Assembly (NCBI RefSeq): GCF_020438995.1
Contig: NZ_JAGQTN010000052.1
Span: forward strand, 1-64,000
Reading direction: 5' to 3'
From: Gordonia sp. (in: high G+C Gram-positive bacteria)
GTDB lineage: Bacteria > Actinomycetota > Actinomycetes > Mycobacteriales > Mycobacteriaceae
DNA: 64,000 nt
Shown in pieces: positions 8,626 to 19,042 of the stretch (position 1 is its first letter; every line of letters starts with the position of its first letter). A program made the position numbers and the translations under genes. Under the pieces are notes generated by a model. It was not told the origin of the DNA, did no database searches, and saw nothing but the letters and a program-made list of their open reading frames with translations.

Positions 8626-11600
8626 GTGCCAGCGCCGACCGTTCGACGAGCAAAACTTCTCGCCATCGTCACCGGACTTCTGGGACTGGTACTTGCCCTG
8701 GCCACACCGTTGATGCCGGTGAAGCAGACCAGCGCCGAAATCGACTGGCCCGCGCAGACCGGGCCGGTGACGTCGGTGTCGGCGCCGCTGACGGCGTATG
8801 TGCCGGTCACAATGTCGGCGACGATCCCGTGTGCGGCGATCGATCACCTCGGACCCGACGGCACCGTGTTGCTGTCAACCACACCGAAGGACGCCGAGAA
8901 GTCGGCGCAACGCGGCCTGATCGTCCGCAAGACCGGTAGCAGCAACGGGACTTCTGTCGAGGTCGTCATCCGCAATGTGCCGATCGTCGCGGCCACCGTG
9001 GCGCAGATGCGGGCCCAGGATTGCCGCGCCATCACCGTCCGGGCCACCGCCGACGAGGTCAGCGCCGAGTTCGTCGGCATGAGCGGTGACGACGGCACAC
9101 CGCTCGCCGGAACCACCGCGACCCGCATCTCCCCCACCTATCAGGCCGACGAACGACCGCAGGTGACGGGCCTGTTCACCGACCTGACCGGCGACGTATC
9201 CGAGCTCACATCCGCACCACCGGCAACTTCGGCCGACGACCTGGCCCGGCTCAACGCGCACGTCGTCATCGATTCCCGGTACGCCACCTCCCCCTCCCTG
9301 CTGAAGCTGCTGACGCTGATCATCGGCATCGCGTGCACCCTGCTCTCGCTGGCGGCGCTGGCCGCCCTCGACGCGACCGACGGCCGGCGCCACCGACGGA
9401 TCTTCCCGGCCCGCTGGTGGCGGCTGCGGCCCCGCGACTACGTGGTGATCGGGGCACTGCTGGTGTGGCACCTGGTCGGGCCCAACACCTCCGACGACGG
9501 CTACCTGCTCACCATGTCGCGGGTGGCGCAGAACAGCGACTACACGGCCAACTATTTCCGCTGGTACGGGGCGCCCGAGGCACCCTTCGGCTGGTACTAC
9601 GAGGTGTTCGGCTGGCTCAGCCAGATCTCGGTGGCCAGCCCATGGGTGCGGCTGCCCGCGCTGGCCTGCGGCATCGCGGTATGGCTGATCGTCAGCCACG
9701 AGATCCTGCCGCGCCTGGGTCGGGCCGCGCTGGCCCGGCCGGTGGTCGGCTGGACGGCCGCGTTCGTGTTCCTGGCCTCCTGGTTTCCGTTCAACAACGG
9801 TCTGCGGCCCGAACCGATCATCTGCCTGGGCGTGATGCTCACCTGGTGTTCGGTGGAACGGGCCATCGCCACCGGACGTCTGCTGCCGGCCGCGCTCGCC
9901 TGCCTGTTCGGCGCGTTCAGCGTGGCCGCCGGGCCGACCGGGCTGCTGGCGGTGGCGGCGCTGATCGCCGGCGCCCGGCCGATGATCACCGCGCTGGTCA
10001 AGCGGGCACGGGTCATCACCGACCTCACCACCGACACCGACCGGGCCCCGCGCACGAACCGGCCCGGCATACCGAAACCCGCCGACCTGTGGTCGTCGGC
10101 GGCATTGATCGCCCCGATCCTGGCGGCCGGCACGTTCGTGCTGTTCGTGGTGTTCTCGGATCTGACGCTACGGTCGTTCACCGACTCGTCGTCGATGAAG
10201 ACCGACCTGGGTCCGTCGATGCACTGGTACGACGAGATCAGCCGGTACACCGCACTGTTCTCATATTCTGCCGACGGCTCCCTGGCCAGGCGGTTCGCGG
10301 TATTGGCGATGCTGCTGGGCCTGGTGGTATCGGCATCGGTGCTGATCCGCAAGAACCGTATCCCCGGCACCGCGCTCGGCCCGTCGCGACGCATCGTCGG
10401 GATCACCTTCGCCTCGCTGGTGTTCCTGATGTTCACCCCCACCAAGTGGACACACCACTTCGGGGTGTTCGCCGGGCTCGCTGCGGCACTCGCGGCGATC
10501 GCCGCCATCGCGGCAAGCCATTCGGCGATGCACTCCCGCCGCAACCGGACTTTGTTCGCGGCGTTGGTGCTGTTCATCGGCGGTTTCTCGTTCGCTTCCC
10601 CCAACTCGTACTACTACTACTCGGCATGGGGGATGCCGTGGGGCTGGGCACAGACCAAGTTCGGGCCGGTGATGCTGCACGAGGCGTTCCTGTACGCGTC
10701 GCTCGCGCTGCTGGTGGTGGCGTTGTGGTTCCACTTCCGCGAACCGTTCGTCGGCGCCGACCCCACCGAACGTCCGCACACCGATGCGCCCGAACCGGGC
10801 CGCGCCGCACTCGCCCTCGGCCGAGTGTGGCGTTCGGTGGCCGGCGCCCCGCTCGCCTACCTGGCGGCGGCCGTCGTCGCGTTCGAGCTGCTCACGGCCA
10901 TTTTCACCGGCATCAACCAGAGCCGCTCATTCTCGGTGCCGCAGTCCAATCTGGCCGCGCTCACCGGTAAGCAGTGCGCGATGGCCGACAAGGTCTGGGT
11001 CGAGACCGACCCGAACCGGGACATGCTGACACCTGTCGACGCCACGCTGGAGAATCCGCTCGGTGGTTCGCCGGCCCGGCCCGGTGCCGACGCCAACTAC
11101 GGTTTCAGCCCGGACGGGGTGCCCGACGAGCTGTACTCGGTGACGTCGTCGGGATCGCTCGGTGTGCTCGCCGGCAACGCCACGGCCGCACCCGACGTGC
11201 TGCGATCCAATCCGGGCGGTACGGGCGGCGGAGTCCTCGACACCCCCGGCGTCAACGGCAGCCATGCCGCGCTGCCGTTCGGGCTCGACCCGGCCACCAC
11301 CCCGGTGCTGGGCAGCTACTCCGAAACCGACCCCGTCCCGGCGCGACTCACCACCGGCTGGTACGCGCTGCCCGCGAACTGGCGCGACCGTCCCCTGCTG
11401 ACGATGTCGGTGGCCGGGCAGTTCGACACCCCCGAGGTGATGCTCGAATACACCACCACCCCGATCACCCCCGGCATCCGGGACGACGACCTGTTCACGA
11501 CGGGTGAGACCACCCTCATCGACCCGGGACCGCGGCCGTCGTGGCGCAACCTGCGGTACGAGACCGACGACCTGCCCACCGGCATCACCGCGGTGCGGGT

Positions 11601-12048
11601 GCGCGTCGTCGACGACAACCTGTCCGACGGACGGTTCGTCGCACTCACCCCGCCCCGGGTTCCGCAGATGGCGACGCTACAGGAGGTCGTCGGCAGCGAC
11701 GATCCGGTGCACATCGACTGGACGTCGGGGCTGGCGTTCCCGTGCCAGCGCCCGTTCACCCATCGTGCGGGGGTCGCCGAGATCCCGCGGTGGCGGATCA
11801 AGCCCGGAGCGGATCTGGCGGCGGCGGTGTCGGCGTGGCAGAACTCCTTCGGTGGCGGCCCGGTCGGCTGGATGGAGCTGTCGCAGCAGCCAACGGCTCT
11901 GGCCACGTACCTGCCCGGCGACATCGGGCGCGACTGGGGCGCCCTGGAACGGTTTACGCCGTACAACGGGGTGACGCAGGAGGCCGATATCGTCAAGCGC
12001 ACGGTCACCCGCAGCGGCCTGTGGAGTCCGGCGCACCTGCGATACTGA
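8626..12048 (+). CDS. embC: C-type arabinosyltransferase Emb, copy 1
   Basis: The product is 1140 residues from the GTG at 8626; no stronger start is close. Emb proteins (GT53, GT-C fold) extend arabinan with decaprenyl-phospho-arabinose at the outer face of the membrane. The order is an N-terminal helix and periplasmic jellyroll-like domain (~30-220), a dozen or more membrane helices (~230-760), then a C-terminal carbohydrate-binding domain. The catalytic acidic pair is Asp290-Asp291 in NTSDDGYLLTM, with Met297 at the ethambutol-sensitive position 306 of EmbB. TPTKWTHHFGVFAG and the gene's first place suggest EmbC, which makes lipoarabinomannan arabinan in mycobacteria, but C- and B-types are similar and only a tree would settle it. 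Its end (RSGLWSPAHLRY) is intact. Confidence 0.88.
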   Translation: MPAPTVRRAKLLAIVTGLLGLVLALATPLMPVKQTSAEIDWPAQTGPVTSVSAPLTAYVPVTMSATIPCAAIDHLGPDGTVLLSTTPKDAEKSAQRGLIVRKTGSSNGTSVEVVIRNVPIVAATVAQMRAQDCRAITVRATADEVSAEFVGMSGDDGTPLAGTTATRISPTYQADERPQVTGLFTDLTGDVSELTSAPPATSADDLARLNAHVVIDSRYATSPSLLKLLTLIIGIACTLLSLAALAALDATDGRRHRRIFPARWWRLRPRDYVVIGALLVWHLVGPNTSDDGYLLTMSRVAQNSDYTANYFRWYGAPEAPFGWYYEVFGWLSQISVASPWVRLPALACGIAVWLIVSHEILPRLGRAALARPVVGWTAAFVFLASWFPFNNGLRPEPIICLGVMLTWCSVERAIATGRLLPAALACLFGAFSVAAGPTGLLAVAALIAGARPMITALVKRARVITDLTTDTDRAPRTNRPGIPKPADLWSSAALIAPILAAGTFVLFVVFSDLTLRSFTDSSSMKTDLGPSMHWYDEISRYTALFSYSADGSLARRFAVLAMLLGLVVSASVLIRKNRIPGTALGPSRRIVGITFASLVFLMFTPTKWTHHFGVFAGLAAALAAIAAIAASHSAMHSRRNRTLFAALVLFIGGFSFASPNSYYYYSAWGMPWGWAQTKFGPVMLHEAFLYASLALLVVALWFHFREPFVGADPTERPHTDAPEPGRAALALGRVWRSVAGAPLAYLAAAVVAFELLTAIFTGINQSRSFSVPQSNLAALTGKQCAMADKVWVETDPNRDMLTPVDATLENPLGGSPARPGADANYGFSPDGVPDELYSVTSSGSLGVLAGNATAAPDVLRSNPGGTGGGVLDTPGVNGSHAALPFGLDPATTPVLGSYSETDPVPARLTTGWYALPANWRDRPLLTMSVAGQFDTPEVMLEYTTTPITPGIRDDDLFTTGETTLIDPGPRPSWRNLRYETDDLPTGITAVRVRVVDDNLSDGRFVALTPPRVPQMATLQEVVGSDDPVHIDWTSGLAFPCQRPFTHRAGVAEIPRWRIKPGADLAAAVSAWQNSFGGGPVGWMELSQQPTALATYLPGDIGRDWGALERFTPYNGVTQEADIVKRTVTRSGLWSPAHLRY

Positions 12049-12141
12049 GTATTCCGACAACCGAGTACCCGAGGGTATTGAACCCTCCGGAGTGCTGATG
12101 CGGTACTGCGCACAATCGCCGGTGGCATACGATCAGACATC

Positions 12142-15100
12142 GTGTCCACCAGCACCCGGCTTCCCGATCCCACCGCACCCAGGCTGCGGTTGATCGCCCT
12201 GGTGGCCGGACTGATCGGCATCCTCGCGTGTGCGCTGACCCCGCTGCTGCCGGTCACCACCACCGAGGCGACGATCACCTGGCCGCAGGGGCAGAAGCTG
12301 AGCGGGGACAACTCTTCCGTGTCGGCGCCGCTGATCGCGCAGACCCCGCGCACGCTCGACGCGCGCATCCCGTGTTCGCTGCTCGCCGACGCACCCGCCA
12401 CCTCGCAGGCCCCAGGTATCCGGGAAACCGCCGGAACCACCGTCACCCGGCCCACGGTCGTCGTGTCGACGACACCCTACGACGCACCGAACGCCAAGGG
12501 TTCGGGCATGTTCGTGATCGCCACCCGCGACGCCGTGACCGTCACCTTCCGCAACAATGTCGCCGCCCGCGCCACCCGCGCCGACCTGCGCCGATGCTCG
12601 GTCCTGCGGATCTGGTCGGCCCCCACCGGACCGGGTGCGCGGTTCGTCGGCGCCGGTCCGGCGACCACCCTCGAACCCGACAAACGCCCCAAGGTCAACG
12701 GCATCTACAGCGACCTGCCCCCCGAGCAGATCAAGGCCGCGCAGATCAAGGCCGCCGGGGGCCTGCGGATGAGCGTGGCCGTCGACAACCGGTACGAGAA
12801 CTCACCGTCGGCGATCAAACTGCTGGTGATGGCCGTCGCGGTGCTCGCGGTGCTGGTCGCGCTGTGGGCGCTGTGGCAGCTCGATCGAGCCCGGTTCGGT
12901 GCGCGGTCGCGGCCGTCAGTGTCCCGGCTCGTGCGGATGCGCCCGACCGATGTGCTGGTCACGACGACGCTGGCGGTGTGGACGTTCCTGGGCGCCGGTT
13001 CGCCCGACGACGGCTACATCCTCAACATGGGCCGCACCGCGGATGATTTCGGCTACCTGGCCAACTACTACCGCTTCTACGGCATCCCCGAGGCGCCGTT
13101 CGACTGGTACTACTCGTTCCTCGGTCACTGGTCGTCGGTGTCGACGTCGCTGCTGTGGCTGCACGTGCCGCAGCTCGTCGCGGGCCTGGTGTCGTGGTTC
13201 GTGCTGTCGCGGGTGCTGCTGCCGCGCCTCGGGCCAGCGGTCAGCCGGGGCGGTTGGCCGGTGTGGGCGGCGGCGCTGACGTTTGCCGCATTCTGGTTGC
13301 CGTTCGCGTCCGGCCTGCGCAGCGAGACCGTCATCGTGCTCGGTTCGCTGCTCACCTGGTGGGCGGCCGAATCGGCAATCACGACGCGGCGGCTGCTGCC
13401 CGCGGCCCTGGCCGCGCTGACGGCGGGGCTGACGCTGGGGGTGGCGCCGCACGGGGTGATCGGAGTGGCGATCCTGCTGGTCGCCGCCCGGCCTATGCTG
13501 CACGTACTGCTCGATCGCTGCGACGACCGCTCACGGTGGCTGTCGGCGGTGAGCCTGGCCGCACCGCTGGTCGCGTCGGGGACGCTGGTGCTGGTGGTGA
13601 TGTTCCGCGAACAGACCCTGGCCACCGTCTACGAGACGGTCAAGATCCGGTGGAGCGTGGGGCCGGTCATCCCCTGGTACCAGGAGTTCATGCGGTACTA
13701 CTTCATGTCGGTGGCCACCGACGACGCCGCGCTGGCCCGCCGCGTGCCGCTGCTGCTCCTGCTCGCCTGCGTCGTGGTCACCGTGGCGGTTCTGTTGCGG
13801 CGCAGCCACATTCCGGGCCTGAACAACGGTCCGGTATGGCGGCTGATCGGGGGTGTCGGAGTGACCCTGCTGCTGCTGGCGTTCACGCCCACCAAGTGGA
13901 CCATCCAGTTCGGGGTGCTGGCCGGGCTCGGCGCGGCGCTCGCCGCGACGGCCACCGTGGCGGTGGTGACCGCGGCACGCAGTTCCACCCGCAACCTGAC
14001 GGTGTTCATCTCCGGGCTGTTGTTCGCGATGGCGGCGGCACTGGCCGGGTACAACGCGTGGGCCTACGTCTACGACTTCGACATCGCCTGGTTCGACCGG
14101 GCCCCGCGGATTCTGAACATCGACCTGTCCGCTGCGGCGCTGGCGCTGGCGGTGCTGGCCGCCGCGCTGGCCGCCTGGCAGCATCTGCGCCAGGACTATG
14201 TCGCGCACCGGGGTATCGCGCACACCGACAGCGCACACACCGGTGACGCGGGTGACCGACGGCGGCTGCTGGCGGCGTCGTCGCCGATCGCGGTGATCGC
14301 CGCACTCATCCTGCTCGTCGACGTGGTGGTGTTCGCCAAGGCCGCGATCACCCGCGCACCCGCCCCCACCATCCTGTCGGAGCATCTGAATGCGTTGGGC
14401 GGCAACAGTTGTGGTCTGGCCGACAAAGTGCTGGTGGAGATCGACCCCAATGCGGGGATGCTGACACCCGCGGGTGGACTCTCGGCGACCGAAGCGCTGT
14501 CGGGCACGAGGTCCGTCGGTTTCACCCCGGACGGTATCCCCACCGACCTGTATCCCAAGGGCCAGGTGCGCCGCCCCGGGCGCATGAACGTCGACCACAC
14601 CGTCGCCAAGGCGTTCATCGTCACCGGCGGCCTGGGTGCGGGCACCACCGGCGGCACCGGACCCAAGACGGTCAACGGTTCGACCGCCGCATTGCCATTC
14701 GGTCTGGACCCGGCGCGCACCCCCGTGCTCGGCAGTTACGGATACAGGGGTGAGGCCCGGCTGACGACCGGCTGGTACGAGCTGCCCGCGCGGCGTTCGG
14801 TGTCACCGTTGCTGGTGTTCGCCACCGCCGGGGCCGTCTCCACCGTCGACGCCTACGGGGTGCGCACCTTCGGCCAGAAGCTGGTGGTCCAGTTCGGAAA
14901 AGGGGGCCCGGCAGGACAATTCGAGAAGTTCGGGGACGATGTGCTGCCCATCGACCCCGGCCCACAGATCATGAACATGCCGTGGCGCAACCTCCGCATC
15001 CCGATGTCGCGGGTACCCGCTGACGCCACGGTGATGCGATTGTCGTTGCTGGACAACAATCTTGGTCCGAAACAGTTCATCGCCATCACCGGCCCCCGGG

Positions 15101-15513
15101 CGCCGCGGCTACGCACCCTGCAGCAGGTGGTGGGCGAGAACACCCCGACGTTGATCGATTTCAGTGCGGCAGCACACTTCCCGTGTCAGCGACCGATGCA
15201 GGTTCGGCACGGCGTTGCGGAGGTGCCCCGCTGGCGCATCCTGCCCGACTACATCGTCGCCAACTCCCAGTCCAAGACGTGGCAGCGTGGCACCGACGGC
15301 GGTCTGCTCGGCATCTCGCAGGCCACGACCACGGCGCAGGCGGTGCCGACATATCTGAAGGACGACTGGGTGCGCGACTGGGGCGCGCTCGAACGGCTGA
15401 TCCCGTTCGCGCCCGACCCGCCCCCGGCCGCCGTGCGAGCCACCGACATCACACAGTGGGGCTGGTCGCGGACCAGTTCGATCAGGCTGGAGCCGGACAC
15501 CGATGACGACTGA
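12142..15513 (+). CDS. embA: A-type arabinosyltransferase Emb, copy 2
   Basis: The product is 1123 residues from GTG 12142. A-type features are ITWPQGQKLSG near the N-terminus, Asp289-Asp290 in GSPDDGYILNM, Met296 at the EmbB-306 position, and TPTKWTIQFG where C/B-types have WTHHFG. In mycobacteria EmbA pairs with EmbB to build the branched terminal hexa-arabinoside of arabinogalactan. The gene's stop overlaps the next start by 11 bases (ATG-N6-TGA), consistent with stoichiometric translation of an A/B pair. The 93-base gap before it may still be read through from copy 1. The closest relative in the window is the A-type at 22-25 kb. Confidence 0.9.
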   Translation: MSTSTRLPDPTAPRLRLIALVAGLIGILACALTPLLPVTTTEATITWPQGQKLSGDNSSVSAPLIAQTPRTLDARIPCSLLADAPATSQAPGIRETAGTTVTRPTVVVSTTPYDAPNAKGSGMFVIATRDAVTVTFRNNVAARATRADLRRCSVLRIWSAPTGPGARFVGAGPATTLEPDKRPKVNGIYSDLPPEQIKAAQIKAAGGLRMSVAVDNRYENSPSAIKLLVMAVAVLAVLVALWALWQLDRARFGARSRPSVSRLVRMRPTDVLVTTTLAVWTFLGAGSPDDGYILNMGRTADDFGYLANYYRFYGIPEAPFDWYYSFLGHWSSVSTSLLWLHVPQLVAGLVSWFVLSRVLLPRLGPAVSRGGWPVWAAALTFAAFWLPFASGLRSETVIVLGSLLTWWAAESAITTRRLLPAALAALTAGLTLGVAPHGVIGVAILLVAARPMLHVLLDRCDDRSRWLSAVSLAAPLVASGTLVLVVMFREQTLATVYETVKIRWSVGPVIPWYQEFMRYYFMSVATDDAALARRVPLLLLLACVVVTVAVLLRRSHIPGLNNGPVWRLIGGVGVTLLLLAFTPTKWTIQFGVLAGLGAALAATATVAVVTAARSSTRNLTVFISGLLFAMAAALAGYNAWAYVYDFDIAWFDRAPRILNIDLSAAALALAVLAAALAAWQHLRQDYVAHRGIAHTDSAHTGDAGDRRRLLAASSPIAVIAALILLVDVVVFAKAAITRAPAPTILSEHLNALGGNSCGLADKVLVEIDPNAGMLTPAGGLSATEALSGTRSVGFTPDGIPTDLYPKGQVRRPGRMNVDHTVAKAFIVTGGLGAGTTGGTGPKTVNGSTAALPFGLDPARTPVLGSYGYRGEARLTTGWYELPARRSVSPLLVFATAGAVSTVDAYGVRTFGQKLVVQFGKGGPAGQFEKFGDDVLPIDPGPQIMNMPWRNLRIPMSRVPADATVMRLSLLDNNLGPKQFIAITGPRAPRLRTLQQVVGENTPTLIDFSAAAHFPCQRPMQVRHGVAEVPRWRILPDYIVANSQSKTWQRGTDGGLLGISQATTTAQAVPTYLKDDWVRDWGALERLIPFAPDPPPAAVRATDITQWGWSRTSSIRLEPDTDDD

Positions 15514-18500
15514 CACAGCACCGGGCACGAGCACCGCCGCACCGGACCGCACCCGGCTGTGGCGAATCGTCGCCGTCGTCGCCGGCCTGATCGGTGCCGT
15601 CCTGGCGATCCCGATGCCGCTGCTGCCGGTGAAACAGACCACGGCCGAACTGAATTGGCCGCAGAATGACTCCGTCGGCAATGTGTCGGCACCACTGGCC
15701 TCGTTCGTGCCGATCGACATGTCGATGACGGTGCCATGTTCGCTGGCTGCGCACCTGCCCCGCGAGGGCGGCGTCCTGGTGTCGACGATGCCGTCGAAGG
15801 GCCAATCCGCCTCGGCACGTGGACTTTTCGTCCGGGCCACCGCAGACTCGCTGACGGTGACCGACCGTGACCTGGTGCTGGTGAGCACCGATCGTCGTGC
15901 CGCGCAGTCGAATCCGGACTGCCGCATCAAGTTCTCCGCCGACGGCACCCGCACCCAGGCGCGGTTCGCCGGCATCCCCGCGTCGGCGGACCCCGACGAC
16001 GAGGACGGTCCGCAGACCGAATTCACCCTCGATGACCAGCAGATGCGTCCGCAGATCGTCGGCGTCTACACCGCGCTGCCCGCCGGCGTTCCGCGCGACG
16101 GACTGTCGCTGCACGCCACGATCGACACCCGGTACGTGTCCTCCCCCACGGTGCTGAAACTCGTCGCGATCGTCCTCGGTGTGCTGCTGACGCTGGCGTC
16201 GCTGGTGGCGCTGCACATGCTCGACGTCCGCGACGGCCGCCGCCATCGACGTTTCCTTCCTGCGGGCTGGTTCAGCATCCGTCCGCCCGACGTGGTGGTG
16301 GCCGCGATCCTGGGCTTCTGGTGGATCGCCGGCGCCAACACCTCCGACGACGGCTACAACTTCGTCGTCGGCCGCATCACCGCCGACGCCGGTTACGCCG
16401 ACAACTATTTCCGCTATTTCGGGGTGCCGCAGGACCCGTTCGGCTGGCATTTCCAGGTGATCTCGTGGATGTCGCAGATCTCGGTCGCCGGGCCGTGGAT
16501 GCGCCTGCCCGCGTTCGCGCTCGGGCTGCTCGGCTGGTGGCTGATCAGCCGGGAGGTGATCGGGCGGCTGGGCCGCACGGTGCGGCATTCGTCGCCCGCG
16601 GTGTGGTCGGCGGCGTTCGTATTCCTGGCGATGTGGCTGCCGTACAACAACGGTCTGCGGCCCGAACCCGCCGAGGCCGTCGGTGCGCTGCTCACCTGGT
16701 GCTGCGTGGAGCGGGCCATCGCCACCCGCAGGTTGCTGCCGTACGCGGTGGGTGTGGTGACCGCCGCGTTCACGCTGGCACTGGCCCCCGGCGGGCTGAT
16801 GGCGGTAGCCGCGCTGCTGGCCGGTATCCGGCCGATCGTCAAGACCGTCGTAACCCGGCTCGAGCCGAAGGACCGGTGGCTCAGCCTGGCGGCGATGCTC
16901 GCACCCATCCTGGCCGCCGGGACCGCGGTGCTGTTCCAGATCTTCGCCGACCAGCCGCTCGGGGTGCTGCTGGAGGGCAGCAGGGTGGCCACCGACGTCG
17001 GCCCGACGATGGAGTGGTGGCAGGAGCCGGTGCGGTACTACTGGCTCGATCTGCCCACCGCCGACGGCACCCTCGCGCGCCGGTTCGGGGTGCTGGCGAT
17101 GATCCTGTGCCTGGTCGTCGTCCTGCTGCGGCTGTTGCGCCGCGAACACCCGAACGGCATTGCCCGCGCACCCATCTGGCGCCTGGTGGCGGTCACCCTG
17201 GGCACGATGTTCCTGATCTCGTTCACCCCCACCAAGTGGACGCACCACTTCGGTGTGTACGCGGGTATCGCGGGCGCGCTGGCCGCGGTGGCCGGTGCGA
17301 TGATGTCGCCGGCGATTCTGCGGTCCCGGCGCAACCGGACGTTCTTCGCCGCCGCCGTGCTCGTCATCATGGGAATCTCGTTCGCCGGGCCCAACGGCTA
17401 CTGGTTCGTCGGCAGTTACGGTGTGCCGTGGTGGGATCGGGCGCCCCGGATCGCGGGCGTCGACCTGTACTGGTTCATCCTGGCCGCGGCCATTGTCACC
17501 GCGCTGGCCGGGCTGTGGTTCCACTTCCGCGACGACTTCGTCGACGAGCAGACTCGCACCCGCGGCGGTGACCACTGGTATTCGAAGCTTAAATTCGCTC
17601 CGCTGCCGGTGATCTCACTGCTGATGGTGTTGTTCATGGTGGCCTCACTGGCCAAAGGCGCCTATGGACAGCGTGATTCGTGGTCGTGGGCCAAGTCGAA
17701 TATCGCTGCATTCCAGGGAAATTCGTGTGCGCTGGCCGAGGACGTCATGGTGGAGGCAGATCCGACCACCGCACTGCTCACACCCGCCGCCGTCGGCGGA
17801 AAGCCCACACCGTCCGCGGCCGTCGCACTGGCCGGACGCTCAACCGGTTTCACCCCGAACGGTATCCCCGAATCGGTGATGATCGACGCCACCGAGGAGG
17901 AGGCCACCGACGAGGGTACGGACGAGTCGGCCGGCGCCGGGGACTCCGGCAGTACTGAAAGCACCAACAGCACAGACGATTCCGGAAGTGACGAAACCGG
18001 CGACACCGAAACCGGTGACACCGAATCCGGCGGAACACCGGTGACCCCGGCGAGCACCCGTGCACCCGGCATCAACGGTTCGACGGCACGCCTGCCGTTC
18101 GGCCTCGACCCCGCCCGCACCCCCGTTCTCGGCAACGCCACCACGCCGGGAACGTCGTCGCTGACCACCGGCTGGTACCGGCTGCCCGCCCGGTCGGCGG
18201 ACCGGCCGCTGCTGACCGTCGCCGTCGCCGGCTTCGTCGCCGCCACCGATCCCGTCGGCGCGGCGGTTCCCGGCCGCACGGTGGTCGCCGAGTTCGGCCG
18301 TACCGGCAAGAACGGTGCCGTTCTTCCCATCGCCCGCCTGGCCCCGCGCGACGTCATCGACCCGCCGACGTGGCGCAACCTGCGGTTCCCCCTCGCCGAC
18401 GCACCGCCCCGCGCCACCCTGGTCCGCATCGTCGTCGACGAAAAGGCCGCCCCCGGTCAGTGGGTGGCGCTCACCCCACCCCGGGTTCCGAAGCTGGCCA

Positions 18501-18883
18501 CCCTCAATGACGTCGTCGGCAGCACCGACCCGGTGTTCATCGACTGGGTCGTCGGGCTGGTGTTCCCCTGCCAACGCCCGATGCGCGTGCAGAACGGCAT
18601 CCTGGAAGTGCCCAAGTGGCGGATCATGCCCGACGCCGAGGCCACCAAGAAGAACAGCCAGACCTGGATGTCGGGCAAGTCCGGCGGCCCCCTCGGCATC
18701 AGCACCGGCCTGCTCACCCCGACGCTGGTCCCCACCTACCTGCGCAACAACTGGGGTCGCGACTGGGGTGGCCTGCAACGCTTCACCGAGATCGTCCCCG
18801 CCCCACCGGCCGACCTCACCCTCGGCACCGCCCGCCGCTCCGGCCTGTGGAACCCGGCCCCCATGCGTTCGGTCGGCTACTGA
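15503..18883 (+). CDS. embB: B-type arabinosyltransferase Emb, copy 3
   Basis: The product is 1126 residues from ATG 15503, overlapping the A-type gene. B-type hallmarks are LNWPQNDSVGNVSAP at the N-terminus, the active-site loop NTSDDGYNFVVGR (Asp282, Asp283), FTPTKWTHHFG, and the ending GTARRSGLWNPAPM. In this loop Asn286, Phe287 and Val289 stand at EmbB positions 303, 304 and 306, where M. tuberculosis has Ile, Leu and Met; Met306Val is a classic ethambutol-resistance change. Between helices and the C-terminal sugar-binding domain there is an unusual acidic Ser/Thr/Glu/Asp-rich insert (about residues 795-855) with repeated GDTE units, absent from the A-types. Confidence 0.92.
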   Translation: MTTDTAPGTSTAAPDRTRLWRIVAVVAGLIGAVLAIPMPLLPVKQTTAELNWPQNDSVGNVSAPLASFVPIDMSMTVPCSLAAHLPREGGVLVSTMPSKGQSASARGLFVRATADSLTVTDRDLVLVSTDRRAAQSNPDCRIKFSADGTRTQARFAGIPASADPDDEDGPQTEFTLDDQQMRPQIVGVYTALPAGVPRDGLSLHATIDTRYVSSPTVLKLVAIVLGVLLTLASLVALHMLDVRDGRRHRRFLPAGWFSIRPPDVVVAAILGFWWIAGANTSDDGYNFVVGRITADAGYADNYFRYFGVPQDPFGWHFQVISWMSQISVAGPWMRLPAFALGLLGWWLISREVIGRLGRTVRHSSPAVWSAAFVFLAMWLPYNNGLRPEPAEAVGALLTWCCVERAIATRRLLPYAVGVVTAAFTLALAPGGLMAVAALLAGIRPIVKTVVTRLEPKDRWLSLAAMLAPILAAGTAVLFQIFADQPLGVLLEGSRVATDVGPTMEWWQEPVRYYWLDLPTADGTLARRFGVLAMILCLVVVLLRLLRREHPNGIARAPIWRLVAVTLGTMFLISFTPTKWTHHFGVYAGIAGALAAVAGAMMSPAILRSRRNRTFFAAAVLVIMGISFAGPNGYWFVGSYGVPWWDRAPRIAGVDLYWFILAAAIVTALAGLWFHFRDDFVDEQTRTRGGDHWYSKLKFAPLPVISLLMVLFMVASLAKGAYGQRDSWSWAKSNIAAFQGNSCALAEDVMVEADPTTALLTPAAVGGKPTPSAAVALAGRSTGFTPNGIPESVMIDATEEEATDEGTDESAGAGDSGSTESTNSTDDSGSDETGDTETGDTESGGTPVTPASTRAPGINGSTARLPFGLDPARTPVLGNATTPGTSSLTTGWYRLPARSADRPLLTVAVAGFVAATDPVGAAVPGRTVVAEFGRTGKNGAVLPIARLAPRDVIDPPTWRNLRFPLADAPPRATLVRIVVDEKAAPGQWVALTPPRVPKLATLNDVVGSTDPVFIDWVVGLVFPCQRPMRVQNGILEVPKWRIMPDAEATKKNSQTWMSGKSGGPLGISTGLLTPTLVPTYLRNNWGRDWGGLQRFTEIVPAPPADLTLGTARRSGLWNPAPMRSVGY

Positions 18884-19042
18884 CAATCTGCCGCGCCCTA
18901 TTCTCTTGTTCTGCGGTTGGTTTCGATGTCGAGAATCCGCGCGTCGTTCGGGCCAGGCCGCCCCCGACAGGCATTCACAATTGTGTCCGAACCTTCAACA
19001 TTCTGTACCGATTCTCAGAAATTGTGATCGATGGCTGCGTAG
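18884..19042. other. AT-richer spacer upstream of the patatin-like gene
   Basis: This 159-base gap is visibly less GC-rich than its surroundings and continues into a similarly AT-richer start of the next gene. It contains the perfect palindrome CACAATTGTG (18976-18985). No ORF is supported. It probably holds the promoter of the patatin-like gene and marks a composition break within the emb cluster. Confidence 0.5.
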
